NCBI RefSeq assembly: GCF_900111875.1
Contig: NZ_FOJU01000001.1
Span: 558,001 to 622,000, forward strand
DNA length: 64,000 bases
Origin: Poseidonocella pacifica
GTDB taxonomy: Bacteria > Pseudomonadota > Alphaproteobacteria > Rhodobacterales > Rhodobacteraceae
Reading direction: 5' to 3'
Position numbers and translations under genes: made by a program. Position 1 is the stretch's first letter; each line of letters opens with the position of its first letter. Positions 18,782 through 28,480 of the stretch are shown here, piece after piece. The notes under the pieces were generated by a model. It had not been told where the DNA came from, searched no databases, and saw only the letters and a list, made by a program, of their open reading frames with translations.

Positions 18782-20377
18782 GTGACCAGATTCGCGACCG
18801 AAACGATTTCCACTCCGCACCCGAAGTCTTTTAACCGGAGAGCCTTTCTGGCGGCCATGTCGTCCACTGCCGCGATCCCCGCCCTGGGCGGTGGCTATGC
18901 CTTCGCGCAGGAGACGCCCGAGGCGTTCAGTTTCGATATTCTCACTGACCGGATGCGCGCCGCGGCGAAGGAGCCCTACAAGGCGCCCAAGCCGGTTGAA
19001 GGATTTCTCGCGGATCTCGACTATGATGATTATCAGCGTATCCGGTTCGAGAGGGATCGTTCGCGTTGGCAGGATGGGGATCAGCCGTTCCGCTTGCAGG
19101 CGTTTCACATGGGATGGCTCTTTGAAGAGCCGGTCGCGATCCACGAAGTGCGCGATGGCGCGGTGCAATCTCTGGGCTTTACAACATCGGATTTCGAATA
19201 CGGCGGCGATGTGGGCGAGGGCATTCCACAAGATGCCGAGATGCCCGGCGTTGCGGGCTTCCGGCTCTTGTCCCCGCTCAACCGTGCTGACCGGCATGAC
19301 GAGTTGATCGCCTTTCTTGGGGCGAGCTATTTCCGGGCTTTGGGCGAAGGCACCGTTTACGGGCTGAGCGCGCGGGGGCTGGCGGTGAACACCGGGCATT
19401 CGGATGGCGAGGAATTCCCTCGGTTCTCCGAGTTCTGGTTGGAGCGCCCCGGCCCGGGCGCTCAGACTGTCACAATCTACGCCGCGTTGACCAGCCCGTC
19501 AGTCACCGGGGCTTATCGCTTTGTGGTCCGTCCCGGTGAAACCACAGGGATCGAAGTGACGGCGCGGCTTTTCTTGCGTGATGATATCGCCCAGCTTGGC
19601 ATTGCGCCACTGACATCGATGTTCCTCTTTGGGGGGAGTGATCCGGGTTCCTTCAACGATTTCCGCTCCGCCGTTCATGATAGCGAAGCGCTTATCCTGC
19701 ATTCCCGCGACGAAACCTTTGTCCGACCCCTGAACAACCCACCGCGGCTGGCAAGTTCCTATCTTGGAACGCGCAGCCCTCGCAGCTATGGCCTTGTGCA
19801 ACGAAATCGCGATTTCGATTTTTACCTCGATGCCCAGGCCCACTATGAAAAGCGCCCGTCCTTGATGGTCGAACCCCTCGGGGATTGGGGTGCGGGCACT
19901 GTTCGGCTGGTTGAAATCCCGTCCGATTTGGAGGGTAACGACAATATTGTCGCTTTCTGGATTCCCGAAGAGCCGACCCGTGCAGGGGATGAGCTGGAAT
20001 TCTCGTATCGGCTCCACTGGGGGCTAGAGCCGCCCGGACATGTGCAACCCGATCTCGCTCAAATTCTGCGCACTCGGGTGGGTGCAGGTGGTGTCGCTGG
20101 GGTTGAGGCCAAGTCTGATCGGCGGAAATTCGTCATAGACTTCGGCGGCGGCGCGATGAGGGAACTTCCGGGCGACGCCGAAGTTACGCCTCATGTGAGC
20201 GCGGCGAACGGAACTGTCACCGAGGTTGTCCTGAGCAAGATCAGCGGCACGGATGTCTGGCGCCTCGTGATCGAGGCCGAGGGCCCCGCGGGGGCGGTCG
20301 TCGAATTGAAAGCCAAGCTGAGCGGCTACGGACGCGATCTTTCGGAGACTTGGCTCTACCAATGGATGAAACAATGA
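18782..20377 (+). CDS. opgG: Osmoregulated periplasmic glucan biosynthesis protein OpgG
   Basis: A 531-residue OpgG/MdoG protein, the periplasmic partner needed to build and branch the beta-glucan backbone. GTG start with AGGGGAC nearby. The N terminus carries a twin-arginine-like signal (FNRRAFLAAMSSTAAIPALG). The mature part has the family's conserved blocks FLADLDYDDYQRIRF, FRLQAFHMGWLF, RFSEFWLERP, LTSMFLFG and LASSYLGTRSPRSYGLVQR. It starts the operon opgG-opgI-opgH-opgC, the order described for Rhodobacter sphaeroides. Its stop overlaps the ATG of opgI. Confidence 0.94.
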   Translation: MTRFATETISTPHPKSFNRRAFLAAMSSTAAIPALGGGYAFAQETPEAFSFDILTDRMRAAAKEPYKAPKPVEGFLADLDYDDYQRIRFERDRSRWQDGDQPFRLQAFHMGWLFEEPVAIHEVRDGAVQSLGFTTSDFEYGGDVGEGIPQDAEMPGVAGFRLLSPLNRADRHDELIAFLGASYFRALGEGTVYGLSARGLAVNTGHSDGEEFPRFSEFWLERPGPGAQTVTIYAALTSPSVTGAYRFVVRPGETTGIEVTARLFLRDDIAQLGIAPLTSMFLFGGSDPGSFNDFRSAVHDSEALILHSRDETFVRPLNNPPRLASSYLGTRSPRSYGLVQRNRDFDFYLDAQAHYEKRPSLMVEPLGDWGAGTVRLVEIPSDLEGNDNIVAFWIPEEPTRAGDELEFSYRLHWGLEPPGHVQPDLAQILRTRVGAGGVAGVEAKSDRRKFVIDFGGGAMRELPGDAEVTPHVSAANGTVTEVVLSKISGTDVWRLVIEAEGPAGAVVELKAKLSGYGRDLSETWLYQWMKQ

Positions 20378-20538
20378 CCACTGAGACTTCTAATTCGATT
20401 GATAGTGAGAGAGTTGCGCGGTGGATGCCGCCGGAGGCCCCGCTTGCGATGCCTCGGCAGACGCTTGAGACCGAAACTTTCGGTGCGCGTCTCATGACGC
20501 GGTTCGCGGGTGTCTTCATGATCCGCGGTCGAGGCTGA
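20374..20538 (+). CDS. opgI: Small OpgI-like protein between opgG and opgH
   Basis: A 54-residue reading frame whose ATG overlaps the opgG stop (ATGA) and which ends 7 bases before the opgH ATG, so the three genes should be co-translated. The motif MPPEAPLAMPRQTLE resembles a conserved segment near the N terminus of longer OpgH proteins in other proteobacteria, from memory. The simplest reading is that it is the detached cytoplasmic N-terminal segment of OpgH. R. sphaeroides has an opgGIH operon with a small gene at this place. There are no membrane segments, and its biochemical role is unknown. Confidence 0.75.
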   Translation: MTTETSNSIDSERVARWMPPEAPLAMPRQTLETETFGARLMTRFAGVFMIRGRG

Positions 20539-20545
20539 TACCGCC

Positions 20546-22324
20546 ATGGCGCTCCGGCCTGCTCCTGATTTTGCGACGCGCGCCTCTCGGGTGTCTGCGC
20601 TGACATTTGCGTTTCTGGCTGCCTCTCTGGCGACCGGCTTGCTTGTCGATGCGGCTATTCAGGACGGTGTCGATGTGTGGGACATTGCGCGGGGTGTGCT
20701 GATCTTCATCACCACCGCGTGGCTCGCATGGGGGGCGGCGCTTGCCTTCTTGGGCCTGCCTGCTGGTCGGACCGCTCCCTTGCCCGACCTCTCCGGCCCA
20801 CCCCCGCCGACGGCTGTACTTGTGCCTATCTGCAATGAAGATCCGGTTTCTACCTTTGCCCGCATCGCCGCGATGGATCGATCCTTCGCGCAGGCTGGCT
20901 TGCCGCTTCATATCGCGGTTTTGTCCGACACCCGTGACGAACACGCGGCGCAGCTTGAACGGATCACATTTGAGCGCTTGCTGTCCGAAACCAATGGAGA
21001 AGGGCGGATATTCTACCGGCGGCGCGCAGACAATCATGGGCGCAAGGCCGGAAACATCGAAGATTTTATCCGGCGATCGGGCGGAGCTTATGAGCTTGCA
21101 GTGATTTTGGATGCTGACAGCTTGATGGAGGGCGAAACCGTTCGTGCCATGATTGCGCGCATGGTCGCCGAACCTGACATTGGCGTGCTGCAAACCTTGC
21201 CGAAGATCGTCGGGGCGCATTCGTTCTTCGGTAGGGCAATGCAATTCTCGGCGGCGTTTCATAGCCCAACCTTCACCCGTGGTCTGGCGCGGATTCAGGG
21301 TGTGACTGGACCCTTCTGGGGTCACAACGCAATTATTCGGGTACGTGCCTTTGCCGAAAGCTGTGCCCTTCCAGAGCTTCGCGGAAAGCCCCCATTCGGG
21401 GGCCCAATCCTCAGCCACGATTATGTAGAGGCCGCTCTTTTGGCGCGTGCTGGATGGTCAGTGTTGGTTGATGACCGCTTGGGCGGATCCTACGAAGAAG
21501 GCCCCGAAAACTTGCTTTCCTATGCAAAGCGGGATCGCCGATGGTGTCAGGGAAACCTGCAACACATGCGCCTTCTGTTCGCGCCGGGCCTGCCGGGATG
21601 GAGCAGGTTCGTGTTCCTTCAAGGAATCTTTTCCTACCTCGTATCAGTACTGTGGGCCGCTTTCTTGATCTCCTCGATCTTGGCAGCGCTGATGGCGGTC
21701 GAGCCTGATTACTTCCCCGACCCGCACCAGTTGTTCCCCGTTTTCCCGGATGACCGAACCAAGGAAATCACGGCACTTGCTGTGGGGATCGGTGGTTTGT
21801 TGATCGTGCCGAAGGTCGCGATCCTGATGGGGGCAATCCTGTCGGGCCGGGCGCGCGGATTTGGTGGTGGATTTCGCGCGTTTCTGTCCGTGGTGACGGA
21901 AATTTTGCTTACCTCGCTGCTGGCCCCTCTGATGCTGCTCTATCAAACCCGTGCGGTGTTTCAGGTGTTCTCCGGCCGTGATGGGGGCTGGCCATCCAGC
22001 CAGCGCGGCGAGGGGATCATTCCGCTGCCGAGCGCTTTGCAGGCCGGCGCTTGGATTGTCCTCATCGGAGCGCTGTCTCTGAGCGCGGTCGCTTGGGTCG
22101 CGCCCGGTCTGACGCTTTGGTTGTTGCCGGTTTGCCTTCCCATGCTTGTCGCGCCGTTCTTGATAAGCTGGACATCCCGAGCGCTGAGCCATGCGGTCTT
22201 CCGCTCGCCAGAGGAAACCGAAGTACCGGCGGTTGTGCGGACGTATCGCGATATACACGTCCGCTGGCGCGGGACAGAGCCCGCCGTGGACTACGTAGAG
22301 GCGGATGCCAATGCAATCGCCTGA
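20546..22324 (+). CDS. opgH: Glucan glucosyltransferase OpgH
   Basis: A 592-residue inner-membrane GT2-family glycosyltransferase that polymerises glucose from UDP-glucose into periplasmic glucan. There are two N-terminal membrane helices (about residues 15-70). The cytoplasmic GT domain follows, with TAVLVPICNEDP, the UDP-binding VILDADSLMEGE (DxD), GPFWGHNAIIRV, ILSHDYVEAALL and the RW-containing RDRRWCQGN. Several membrane helices follow from about residue 350. It is shorter at the N terminus than E. coli OpgH because the usual leading segment seems to be encoded by opgI. The last 20 bases overlap opgC. Confidence 0.94.
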   Translation: MALRPAPDFATRASRVSALTFAFLAASLATGLLVDAAIQDGVDVWDIARGVLIFITTAWLAWGAALAFLGLPAGRTAPLPDLSGPPPPTAVLVPICNEDPVSTFARIAAMDRSFAQAGLPLHIAVLSDTRDEHAAQLERITFERLLSETNGEGRIFYRRRADNHGRKAGNIEDFIRRSGGAYELAVILDADSLMEGETVRAMIARMVAEPDIGVLQTLPKIVGAHSFFGRAMQFSAAFHSPTFTRGLARIQGVTGPFWGHNAIIRVRAFAESCALPELRGKPPFGGPILSHDYVEAALLARAGWSVLVDDRLGGSYEEGPENLLSYAKRDRRWCQGNLQHMRLLFAPGLPGWSRFVFLQGIFSYLVSVLWAAFLISSILAALMAVEPDYFPDPHQLFPVFPDDRTKEITALAVGIGGLLIVPKVAILMGAILSGRARGFGGGFRAFLSVVTEILLTSLLAPLMLLYQTRAVFQVFSGRDGGWPSSQRGEGIIPLPSALQAGAWIVLIGALSLSAVAWVAPGLTLWLLPVCLPMLVAPFLISWTSRALSHAVFRSPEETEVPAVVRTYRDIHVRWRGTEPAVDYVEADANAIA

Positions 22325-23525
22325 TCAGAAACCGGCCCGTCGGCCTAGAGATCCTCGGATTGATGCCTTTCGGGGTCTTGCGTTGGTCACGATCTTTGTG
22401 AACCACGTTCCGGGCAACCCGTATGAGGCGCTGACCATCCGCAATTTCGGCTTCTCCGACGCGGCGGAGGCGTTCTTTATCATGTCTGGCGTCGCTGCTG
22501 GCATTGCCTATGGCGGTCGGTTTCAGCCTGAGAGAGTTGCCAAGGATGGGTATTGGCCCGCGATTTCCCCAATGTGGAATCGCGCCTGGACACTTTACCT
22601 GACGCAGTTGTTCCTAACGCTCTGGGCAATCGCGATTTATTGCGCTGGCGCGCAATTCTTCGCAGTGCCGGACCTGCTTGAGACGATCAACCTCCGGCAG
22701 CTATTCGCCAATACCCAAGCCACGCTCATCGGGATACCTGCGCTGACGCACCAACTCGGCTACGTCAACATCTTGCCGGCCTATTGCGTCCTCCTTCTTG
22801 CCGCCCCTCTCGCAATTGCCATTGGTGTGCGAAAGCCCCTTTGGCTTTTGGCGGGATCAGTTGCCTTGTGGTTTGCTGCGGGGGTTTGGCGGCTGAATCT
22901 GCCGAACTATCCCAATCCCGGCGGGTGGTTCTTTAATCCCATAGCGTGGCAACTCATCTTTGTTGTCGGGCTTCTGACCGGGATAGCCCTGCGACGGGGC
23001 GAGCGGTTCGTGCCGAGATCGAATGGGCTCTTCGCCCTCTGCGCGGGTTTTCTACTCTTTGTATTGGCATGGCGCTATGTCCCGGGGTTCGGCGCTTTTC
23101 TCAATAGCCAGATGGCGCGATTGGGCGGGCTTGGCGTCCCGTTCAACATCGTATCGCACGACAAGACGTTTCTTGCCGCACCACGCCTGCTCCACGTCTT
23201 GGCGTTGGCGTATGTTTTGTCTTGCATGCCTTCGGTGCTGCGCGCTTCGGGCAGTGCCTTTGCTGCGCCGCTGCGTTTGCTCGGCCGTCAAGGTTTGCTT
23301 GTCTTCAGCGCGGGGACGATCCTGTCGCTGCTGTCGAACGTAGCGATGGAAGCTTCGCGAGAGGCCACGGTTCTGCAACTGACACTGCCGATCATCGGCG
23401 TCGTCATCATGTTGATCGTGGCGGGATTGGCCGAAACGCTGGGCCGCCGAAAAGCCGCTCCAAGCTATGCGTCAACGCCGGACACGACTGTCGGAACTGG
23501 CGGGATCGTGGCGCGGGCCGGATAG
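22305..23525 (+). CDS. opgC: Glucan succinyl/acyl-transferase OpgC
   Basis: A 406-residue polytopic membrane acyltransferase of the OpgC type. DPRIDAFRGLALVTIFVNHVPGN near the N terminus holds the conserved Arg and His of this superfamily, and about ten hydrophobic helices follow. It is expected to add succinyl groups to the glucan made by OpgG/OpgH, as the R. sphaeroides opgC product does. The start at 22305 overlaps opgH by 20 bases; a second ATG at 22311 is equally possible. The gene ends 15 bases before the convergent chemotaxis-operon gene. Confidence 0.88.
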   Translation: MPMQSPDQKPARRPRDPRIDAFRGLALVTIFVNHVPGNPYEALTIRNFGFSDAAEAFFIMSGVAAGIAYGGRFQPERVAKDGYWPAISPMWNRAWTLYLTQLFLTLWAIAIYCAGAQFFAVPDLLETINLRQLFANTQATLIGIPALTHQLGYVNILPAYCVLLLAAPLAIAIGVRKPLWLLAGSVALWFAAGVWRLNLPNYPNPGGWFFNPIAWQLIFVVGLLTGIALRRGERFVPRSNGLFALCAGFLLFVLAWRYVPGFGAFLNSQMARLGGLGVPFNIVSHDKTFLAAPRLLHVLALAYVLSCMPSVLRASGSAFAAPLRLLGRQGLLVFSAGTILSLLSNVAMEASREATVLQLTLPIIGVVIMLIVAGLAETLGRRKAAPSYASTPDTTVGTGGIVARAG

Positions 23526-23540
23526 ATCCGGCCCTTCGCC

Positions 23541-23876
23541 TCAGAAAAGCTCCACGGGGCAATGCTCCCCCTGAGCTTCATCCCCTAGGATGGTGTTTTT
23601 CACGTCAAGCAACTGGCATCGCGCCGTGATGTCGTCGACGGGATAGCGGGCGGAGCCTTGGCCCCGCAAGGCCGCCTCGGCGCAAATGCTGATCACGTCC
23701 TGTACGCGCTGCAATTCGCGGTCGAACCCTTGAAAGGCTGGCGGAAGATGCCCGGCATCGGCGAGTGTCGAGAAAAGCTCGGTCTCGATGCCTTTCAGGT
23801 TTGCCTCGGCCTGTCGCAGGGTCGAGGCAAGCCTTTCGAACAGGTCTCCCGCAGTCGCATAGGGGGGCTGGTCCAT
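23541..23876 (-). CDS. Hypothetical protein at the end of the chemotaxis operon
   Basis: A 111-residue acidic, probably helical soluble protein (DLFERLASTLRQAEANLKGIETELFSTL) that I do not recognise. It begins 13 bases after the stop of a CheY gene on the same strand, so it is very likely the last gene of the chemotaxis operon. Its position after cheY recalls CheZ-like or adaptor genes, but no CheZ phosphatase motif is visible. A role in signal termination or localisation is only a guess. Confidence 0.65.
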   Translation of the reverse strand: MDQPPYATAGDLFERLASTLRQAEANLKGIETELFSTLADAGHLPPAFQGFDRELQRVQDVISICAEAALRGQGSARYPVDDITARCQLLDVKNTILGDEAQGEHCPVELF

Positions 23877-23889
23877 ACCTGCGTCCCGC

Positions 23890-24276
23890 TCAGAGTTTGC
23901 CGACGACTTGTTCGATACACCCTTTGATTTCGGGTACGGAGAACGGCTTCTTGATGAAGTTGTTCATGCCGAGAGTTTGCCCCCTCTGGATGATGTCCGG
24001 CGTGGCCTTGCCCGTGATGAGGATGAACCCGATACGCTGGGTCGCCGGTGTCTTGCGCAGGCCCTGCAGCAGGTCCAGACCGTTCGCGCCGGGCATGTTA
24101 TAGTCCGAAAGCACAAGGTGCACCGGGGCGGCCTGAAGCGCCTTGAGTGCAGAGTTCCCATCGTTCGACGTTGCGTAATTCACGATCCCGATCTCGTCGA
24201 GAGCCTGGGTGATGAGGCCGCGGCTCGTCGACATGTCGTCCACAACCATGACCTTGAGTTTCTCTTTAAGCGACAT
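23890..24276 (-). CDS. cheY: CheY-type response regulator (operon-distal)
   Basis: A 128-residue single receiver domain. The acidic pocket is VVDDMSTSRG (Asp13, Asp14), the phospho-acceptor is Asp58 in LVLSDYNMP, the switch residue is in ILITGKA and the conserved Lys is in FIKKPF. It should shuttle phosphate from CheA to the flagellar motor or act as a phosphate sink. It is the second CheY of this operon and clearly different from the one at 27832. Confidence 0.92.
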   Translation of the reverse strand: MSLKEKLKVMVVDDMSTSRGLITQALDEIGIVNYATSNDGNSALKALQAAPVHLVLSDYNMPGANGLDLLQGLRKTPATQRIGFILITGKATPDIIQRGQTLGMNNFIKKPFSVPEIKGCIEQVVGKL

Positions 24277-24295
24277 CGTCTTGCCTCATTTATGT

Positions 24296-25153
24296 TTATG
24301 CGTTGCTGCGCGCGCCGACGGCATCGGTCAGCTGATAGATTGTTGCGCCCTTCGATGTGAAGCGGCGAGCGGTCGCTCCGGTAATCCGTTCGGAGTGGCC
24401 AATGTAGAGAAATCCGTCCTTCGCGATGACGCGTGAGAAGTTCTCCCAGAGGTCGTGTTGGATATTGTCCGGGAAGTAGATCGCGACATTCCGGCAGAAG
24501 ACCGCATCGAAGGGGCCTTTTACGGGCCAGGTTTTGATGAGGTTCAAATGACGGAAGGTCACAAGTTGACGGATTTCGGTCGAAACCTGCAACGCGCCGG
24601 ATTGGTCTGTCTCAGTAAAGAACCGTTGTCTGAGTTCTGGTGCGAGATTGGCCAGCGCGGTGGCAGGGTAGATCCCCTTTGATGCCGAGGCCAGGATCTT
24701 GTTGTCAATATCGGTGGCCAAGATCTTGATATGACTGAGCTCTTGCGGGGTCATATGCTTCGCAAGTTCGATTGCGATGCTATACGGCTCTTCGCCTGAG
24801 GAACACGCCGCCGACCAGATCCGCACGGGCTGACCGCGCCGGGTCTTTTCCCGGATTTGGCCAATCGCATGAGCCGATAGGTGATCGAAGTGGTGCGACT
24901 CTCGATAGAATTTCGTCACGTTTGTCGTGAGTTGCGAAACGAAATGCCGTCTTTCCTGTGCCCCTTCGTGCTCCTGGATCAAGGAACAATACTCAGAGAA
25001 ATCCCGCAACCCGAGTGACCGGAGCCGTTTTGCGAGCCGGGAGTAGACAAGCGTCCGCTTGCCTTCGTTCAACTCGATCCCGGCGTCCTCAAGGGCAAGC
25101 CGTGAGAGCGTCCGGAAATCGGCTTCGGTAAAATTGAATTCGAGACCACTCAT
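24296..25153 (-). CDS. cheR: Chemoreceptor glutamate methyltransferase CheR
   Basis: A 285-residue CheR that methylates glutamates on chemoreceptors using S-adenosylmethionine. An N-terminal helical domain (residues about 1-80) precedes the Rossmann-like catalytic domain. VRIWSAACSSGEEPYSIAIEL forms the SAM-binding site, ILATDIDNKILASA the second cofactor loop, and FCRNVAIYF the conserved RN motif. The gene sits between cheW and cheY; no cheB methylesterase is present in this operon. Confidence 0.95.
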   Translation of the reverse strand: MSGLEFNFTEADFRTLSRLALEDAGIELNEGKRTLVYSRLAKRLRSLGLRDFSEYCSLIQEHEGAQERRHFVSQLTTNVTKFYRESHHFDHLSAHAIGQIREKTRRGQPVRIWSAACSSGEEPYSIAIELAKHMTPQELSHIKILATDIDNKILASASKGIYPATALANLAPELRQRFFTETDQSGALQVSTEIRQLVTFRHLNLIKTWPVKGPFDAVFCRNVAIYFPDNIQHDLWENFSRVIAKDGFLYIGHSERITGATARRFTSKGATIYQLTDAVGARSNA

Positions 25154-25170
25154 TGACGTTGCTTACCCGC

Positions 25171-25647
25171 TCAGGATTCAAGATCGTTTTGGGGGAGGAT
25201 CCGCTCGATATCGATCAGACGGATCATTTTCTCATCCTTGGGAATGACCCCTGAAATGAAGGCTTTGGTTGTTTCCGAAGCCACATCGGGAGTCGATTGC
25301 ACCATTTCCTCGCTTACGCCGAGAATGTCGGAAACCGCTTCCACCAACAGTCCGATGATCTGCGTGTTGACGACCGCGATGATGATCACGTGGCGATCAT
25401 GCGGCTCTGTCGTGGGAAGGCCGAGCCGTGCGGCAAGATCGACAATCGGAACCACGGAACCGCGCAGGTTGATCACGCCAAGCACATAGCTCGGGGCATG
25501 GGGCAGAACGGTCGCCTCGGTCCAGCCGCGTATCTCGCGCACCTTCATGATGTCGAAGCAGAAATCCTGTCCCGCAGTCCGAAAAGCGACATACTCGCTG
25601 AATTCGGTGCTGTTGGTATCGGGCATTGCTACAGCAGCGCTGGTCAT
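25171..25647 (-). CDS. cheW: Chemotaxis coupling protein CheW
   Basis: A 158-residue CheW, the scaffold linking CheA to chemoreceptors. The domain spans almost all of the protein: [21 protein letters not shown], then [25 protein letters not shown] with the family's NLRG motif, then the [15 protein letters not shown] and FISGVI strands. Its ATG overlaps the cheA stop by 4 bases, so translation of the two is coupled. Confidence 0.95.
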   Translation of the reverse strand: MTSAAVAMPDTNSTEFSEYVAFRTAGQDFCFDIMKVREIRGWTEATVLPHAPSYVLGVINLRGSVVPIVDLAARLGLPTTEPHDRHVIIIAVVNTQIIGLLVEAVSDILGVSEEMVQSTPDVASETTKAFISGVIPKDEKMIRLIDIERILPQNDLES

Positions 25648-27830
25648 TGCGAAGCTCCCATCGCGTTGGGTTGATATGTCATGAGGGTGGGCTGAGCCGT
25701 GTTCTGCTCATAGATCGCATCGGTATCGATGATGAGCGCGATGCGTCCGTCACCGAGGATCGTCGCGGCGGCGATGCCGGTCAGATCCCCGTAGTTTTCC
25801 TTCAGGCCCTTGATAACCACCTGACGCTGATCATGGATCGCGTCCACGGTCAGGGCATAGGTGTGATCGTCATCGGTGTTGACGAGCAAGAGCACCTGAC
25901 TGGAGGTGTAGGGCTGTGCCGAGCGATAGCCAAAACTTGCAGCCAAATCGACCACCGGAAGGAACATCCCGCGGACGGAGACCACTTCGTCACCGGTGCC
26001 GAGCATGTGGATTTCCTCGCGCTCGGGTCGCAGTGTCTCGACGATGGCCGTCAGCGGGACAATCATCGTCTGGCCCGCGACCTGCACGACCATGCCTTCC
26101 ATGACCGCGAGGGTCAGGGGTAGGCTGATGGTAAAGACGGAGCCTTTGCCGGGAGTGGAGTTGATCGTAACCCGCCCGCCCAGAGATTGGATCGAACTTT
26201 TCACCACGTCCATTCCGACGCCGCGACCGGAGAGGTCCGAGATCTCGCTCGCCGTAGAAAAGCCGGGGGCGAAAATCAGGTTGTCGATCTCGGTGTCGCT
26301 CAGGTCCGCCGAAGGATCGACGATGCCCTTTTCGATACCGATCTGAAGCACGCGCTCCCTGTTGATGCCCGCGCCGTCATCCGACACCTCGATGAAGACC
26401 CTGCCGGACCGGTGGGCCGCCGTCAGTGTGACGTGTCCAACCTTGTCCTTGCCGTTCTCAAGCCGTTTTTCCGTTTTCTCCAGCCCGTGGTCGACCGCGT
26501 TGCGGATCATGTGGGTCAGGGGATCGGCGAGGCGTTCAATAACGGTCTTGTCGACCTCGGTGGCTTCGCCTTGGGTGATGAGTTTGACCGTCTTGCCCGT
26601 GGCGTGAGACGCCTCTCGCACGATGCGCGACATTCTCTGGAACAGGGATTTCACGGGCTGCGCGCGGATCGCCATCACGCTTTCCTGGATTTCCCGGGAC
26701 AGCTGTTTGAATTCATCAAGTCCAGCCGCGATTTCCGTGCCGGATCCAACGCCCGCTTCCTTGGCGCATTGTGAAAGCATTGCCTGATTGATGACGAGTT
26801 CGCCCACGACGTTGATCAAGCGATCGACCCGTTCCAGATCGACCCGGATCGTTGCCTTCGTTGTCTTAGCGGCGGCTTGCCCGCTTTCTTGTTTGGCAGC
26901 GGAGCGGGGCTCAGCAGCGTCGGCCGGCTCCACAGCGGAAGCCATGGGCAGATCGGGGGCGGCCGCGGTCGCTTCCGGCGCGTCATCTTCGGGAAAGTCA
27001 GCCATCTCGAGTTCCTCTCCCGCGCCGGTGTCGCCATCGTCGTCAACCGGGGTGTCCGCCTCTTCGTAGATCGGATCTACCGTGAGTTCGCAGAGGCCAT
27101 CCACGAAGTCGAAGACATCCAGCACGACATGTTCGGATTCGTCCGTCATGAGCGTGATCTTCCACGAAAGACAGGCACCAGTTGCGCGCATCGTTTCGAA
27201 GGCGGGCAGGCCGCTTGTGTCGACCTCGGCTGTCACAACCCCGAGTTCGGACAGGGCGCGGATCAGGTGCGCGGCGTCGTTCCCGTTGCCGTAAAGCTGA
27301 TCGAAGGGACGGAAGTGGATTTCATACCCGATCTGGGTCTTTGCCGGGCCAAGATCCAGATCGTCGAGATCAGGCAATTCGAAATCGAAGCTGAGACCCA
27401 TGGGGGTATAGTCCCCGGCGTCGACCTCTTCTTCTTCGGCGGGGGCGTATTTATTGAGCTCGGCCTCGATCGCGGCGTTGTCCGCCGGATCCACGGGCTC
27501 TTCGTCGCGCGCCGCATTGACCAAATCCACGAGCCGGTCGTTGGCGCGGAAAAACACACCCATGACATCTGAGTCGGGGAGCAGTTTGCCGTTGCGGACT
27601 TCGTCGAGAACGGTTTCGAAGGTGTGGGCGAAGTGCACGAGCTCATCGAGCTTGAAAGCGCCTGCGCCACCTTTGATCGAATGAACGGCGCGGAATACCG
27701 CGTTGATGCATTCGGAATCGACCGCCCCATCGGCGCTCTGATCATTGATGTCCTGCAGGCCCTCCTCGAGCGCCTCCAGCAAATCCTCGCATTCGAGGAA
27801 GAATGTTTCTCGGATATCGTTCGTTGACAT
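25644..27830 (-). CDS. cheA: Chemotaxis sensor kinase CheA
   Basis: A 728-residue CheA. The N-terminal Hpt domain carries the phosphorylated His50 in [13 protein letters not shown] long, poorly conserved acidic and Ala/Pro-rich region (about 110-330) follows where the CheY-docking domain lies. Next come the dimerisation helix ([15 protein letters not shown]), the ATPase domain with N box [13 protein letters not shown]1 DDGAGIN and G2 [10 protein letters not shown], and a CheW-like domain at the end. ATG 27830 ([14 protein letters not shown]) is chosen over a more distal in-frame start because it matches the usual Hpt beginning and lies one base beyond the upstream cheY stop. Confidence 0.95.
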   Translation of the reverse strand: MSTNDIRETFFLECEDLLEALEEGLQDINDQSADGAVDSECINAVFRAVHSIKGGAGAFKLDELVHFAHTFETVLDEVRNGKLLPDSDVMGVFFRANDRLVDLVNAARDEEPVDPADNAAIEAELNKYAPAEEEEVDAGDYTPMGLSFDFELPDLDDLDLGPAKTQIGYEIHFRPFDQLYGNGNDAAHLIRALSELGVVTAEVDTSGLPAFETMRATGACLSWKITLMTDESEHVVLDVFDFVDGLCELTVDPIYEEADTPVDDDGDTGAGEELEMADFPEDDAPEATAAAPDLPMASAVEPADAAEPRSAAKQESGQAAAKTTKATIRVDLERVDRLINVVGELVINQAMLSQCAKEAGVGSGTEIAAGLDEFKQLSREIQESVMAIRAQPVKSLFQRMSRIVREASHATGKTVKLITQGEATEVDKTVIERLADPLTHMIRNAVDHGLEKTEKRLENGKDKVGHVTLTAAHRSGRVFIEVSDDGAGINRERVLQIGIEKGIVDPSADLSDTEIDNLIFAPGFSTASEISDLSGRGVGMDVVKSSIQSLGGRVTINSTPGKGSVFTISLPLTLAVMEGMVVQVAGQTMIVPLTAIVETLRPEREEIHMLGTGDEVVSVRGMFLPVVDLAASFGYRSAQPYTSSQVLLLVNTDDDHTYALTVDAIHDQRQVVIKGLKENYGDLTGIAAATILGDGRIALIIDTDAIYEQNTAQPTLMTYQPNAMGASQ

Positions 27831-27831
27831 G

Positions 27832-28206
27832 TCAGGCCGCGTAATTCGCCACCCGGCGGATCGCCGAGACAAGCTTGGTTTCGTCGAATGGCTTCACGAT
27901 CCAGCCGGTGGCTCCTGCGTCGCGGGCCTTCTGTTTGAGTTCCGCCGCGCTTTCCGTTGTCAGAACCAGGATCGGAACACTGGTCGGGTTTTCCCCGCCG
28001 CGAAGTGCGTCGATGAATTCAAAGCCGTTCATGCGCGGCATGTTGATGTCCGTTATGACGACATCGGGGCAGGCGGCGGGAAGCTTCTCAAGCCCATCCA
28101 CCCCGTCTACGGCCACATCAACGTCGAAGCCTGCATTTACGAGGCAGGAGCGGAGGAGTTCCCTGATCGTCAGGGAGTCGTCCACGGCAAGAACCTTGAG
28201 CGTCAT
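27832..28206 (-). CDS. cheY: CheY-type response regulator (operon-proximal)
   Basis: A 124-residue receiver domain with Asp9/Asp10 in AVDDS, phospho-acceptor Asp53 in VVITDINMP, the Thr of LVLTTES and Lys of WIVKPFDE. It is a close match to canonical CheY and lies directly before cheA. The order STAS gene, cheY, cheA, cheW, cheR, cheY resembles chemotaxis operon 1 of Rhodobacter sphaeroides. Confidence 0.95.
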   Translation of the reverse strand: MTLKVLAVDDSLTIRELLRSCLVNAGFDVDVAVDGVDGLEKLPAACPDVVITDINMPRMNGFEFIDALRGGENPTSVPILVLTTESAAELKQKARDAGATGWIVKPFDETKLVSAIRRVANYAA

Positions 28207-28210
28207 TCAA

Positions 28211-28480
28211 TTATCCTCCGATAAATGTGTCTGCGGAGAAGCCAAGCCGCTCCAGCGATTCCTCGAACCCGCTCGAGCTTCCCTCGATGTCGAAGCTCAG
28301 CCCGTCCGCGGCCCATTTCTGGCGAGCGGCAAAAAGGATCTGGGCGCATAGACCGCCGACAAAGCTTACCTTCTGAGCAGACAGGGTCAGCGGGTTCCCC
28401 TCATACTCACGCAGTGCATCAAGGAGGCCGGGGGCGGCATCCGTGGTCAACTGGTCCGGCAGTGTCATGGAGTTCGACAT
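28211..28480 (-). CDS. STAS-domain protein heading the chemotaxis operon
   Basis: An 89-residue protein with a STAS-like fold pattern: LPDQLTTDAAPGLLDALREY, then a TLSAQKVSFVGGLCAQILFAA strand-helix unit where anti-sigma-factor antagonists usually carry a phosphorylatable serine. It is the first gene of the chemotaxis operon, 4 bases before cheY. ATG 28480 has GAGGG just ahead; an alternative ATG is 4 codons in, and the open frame beyond 28480 has no support. Its role is unknown, possibly phospho-dependent control of the cluster. Confidence 0.75.
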   Translation of the reverse strand: MSNSMTLPDQLTTDAAPGLLDALREYEGNPLTLSAQKVSFVGGLCAQILFAARQKWAADGLSFDIEGSSSGFEESLERLGFSADTFIGG

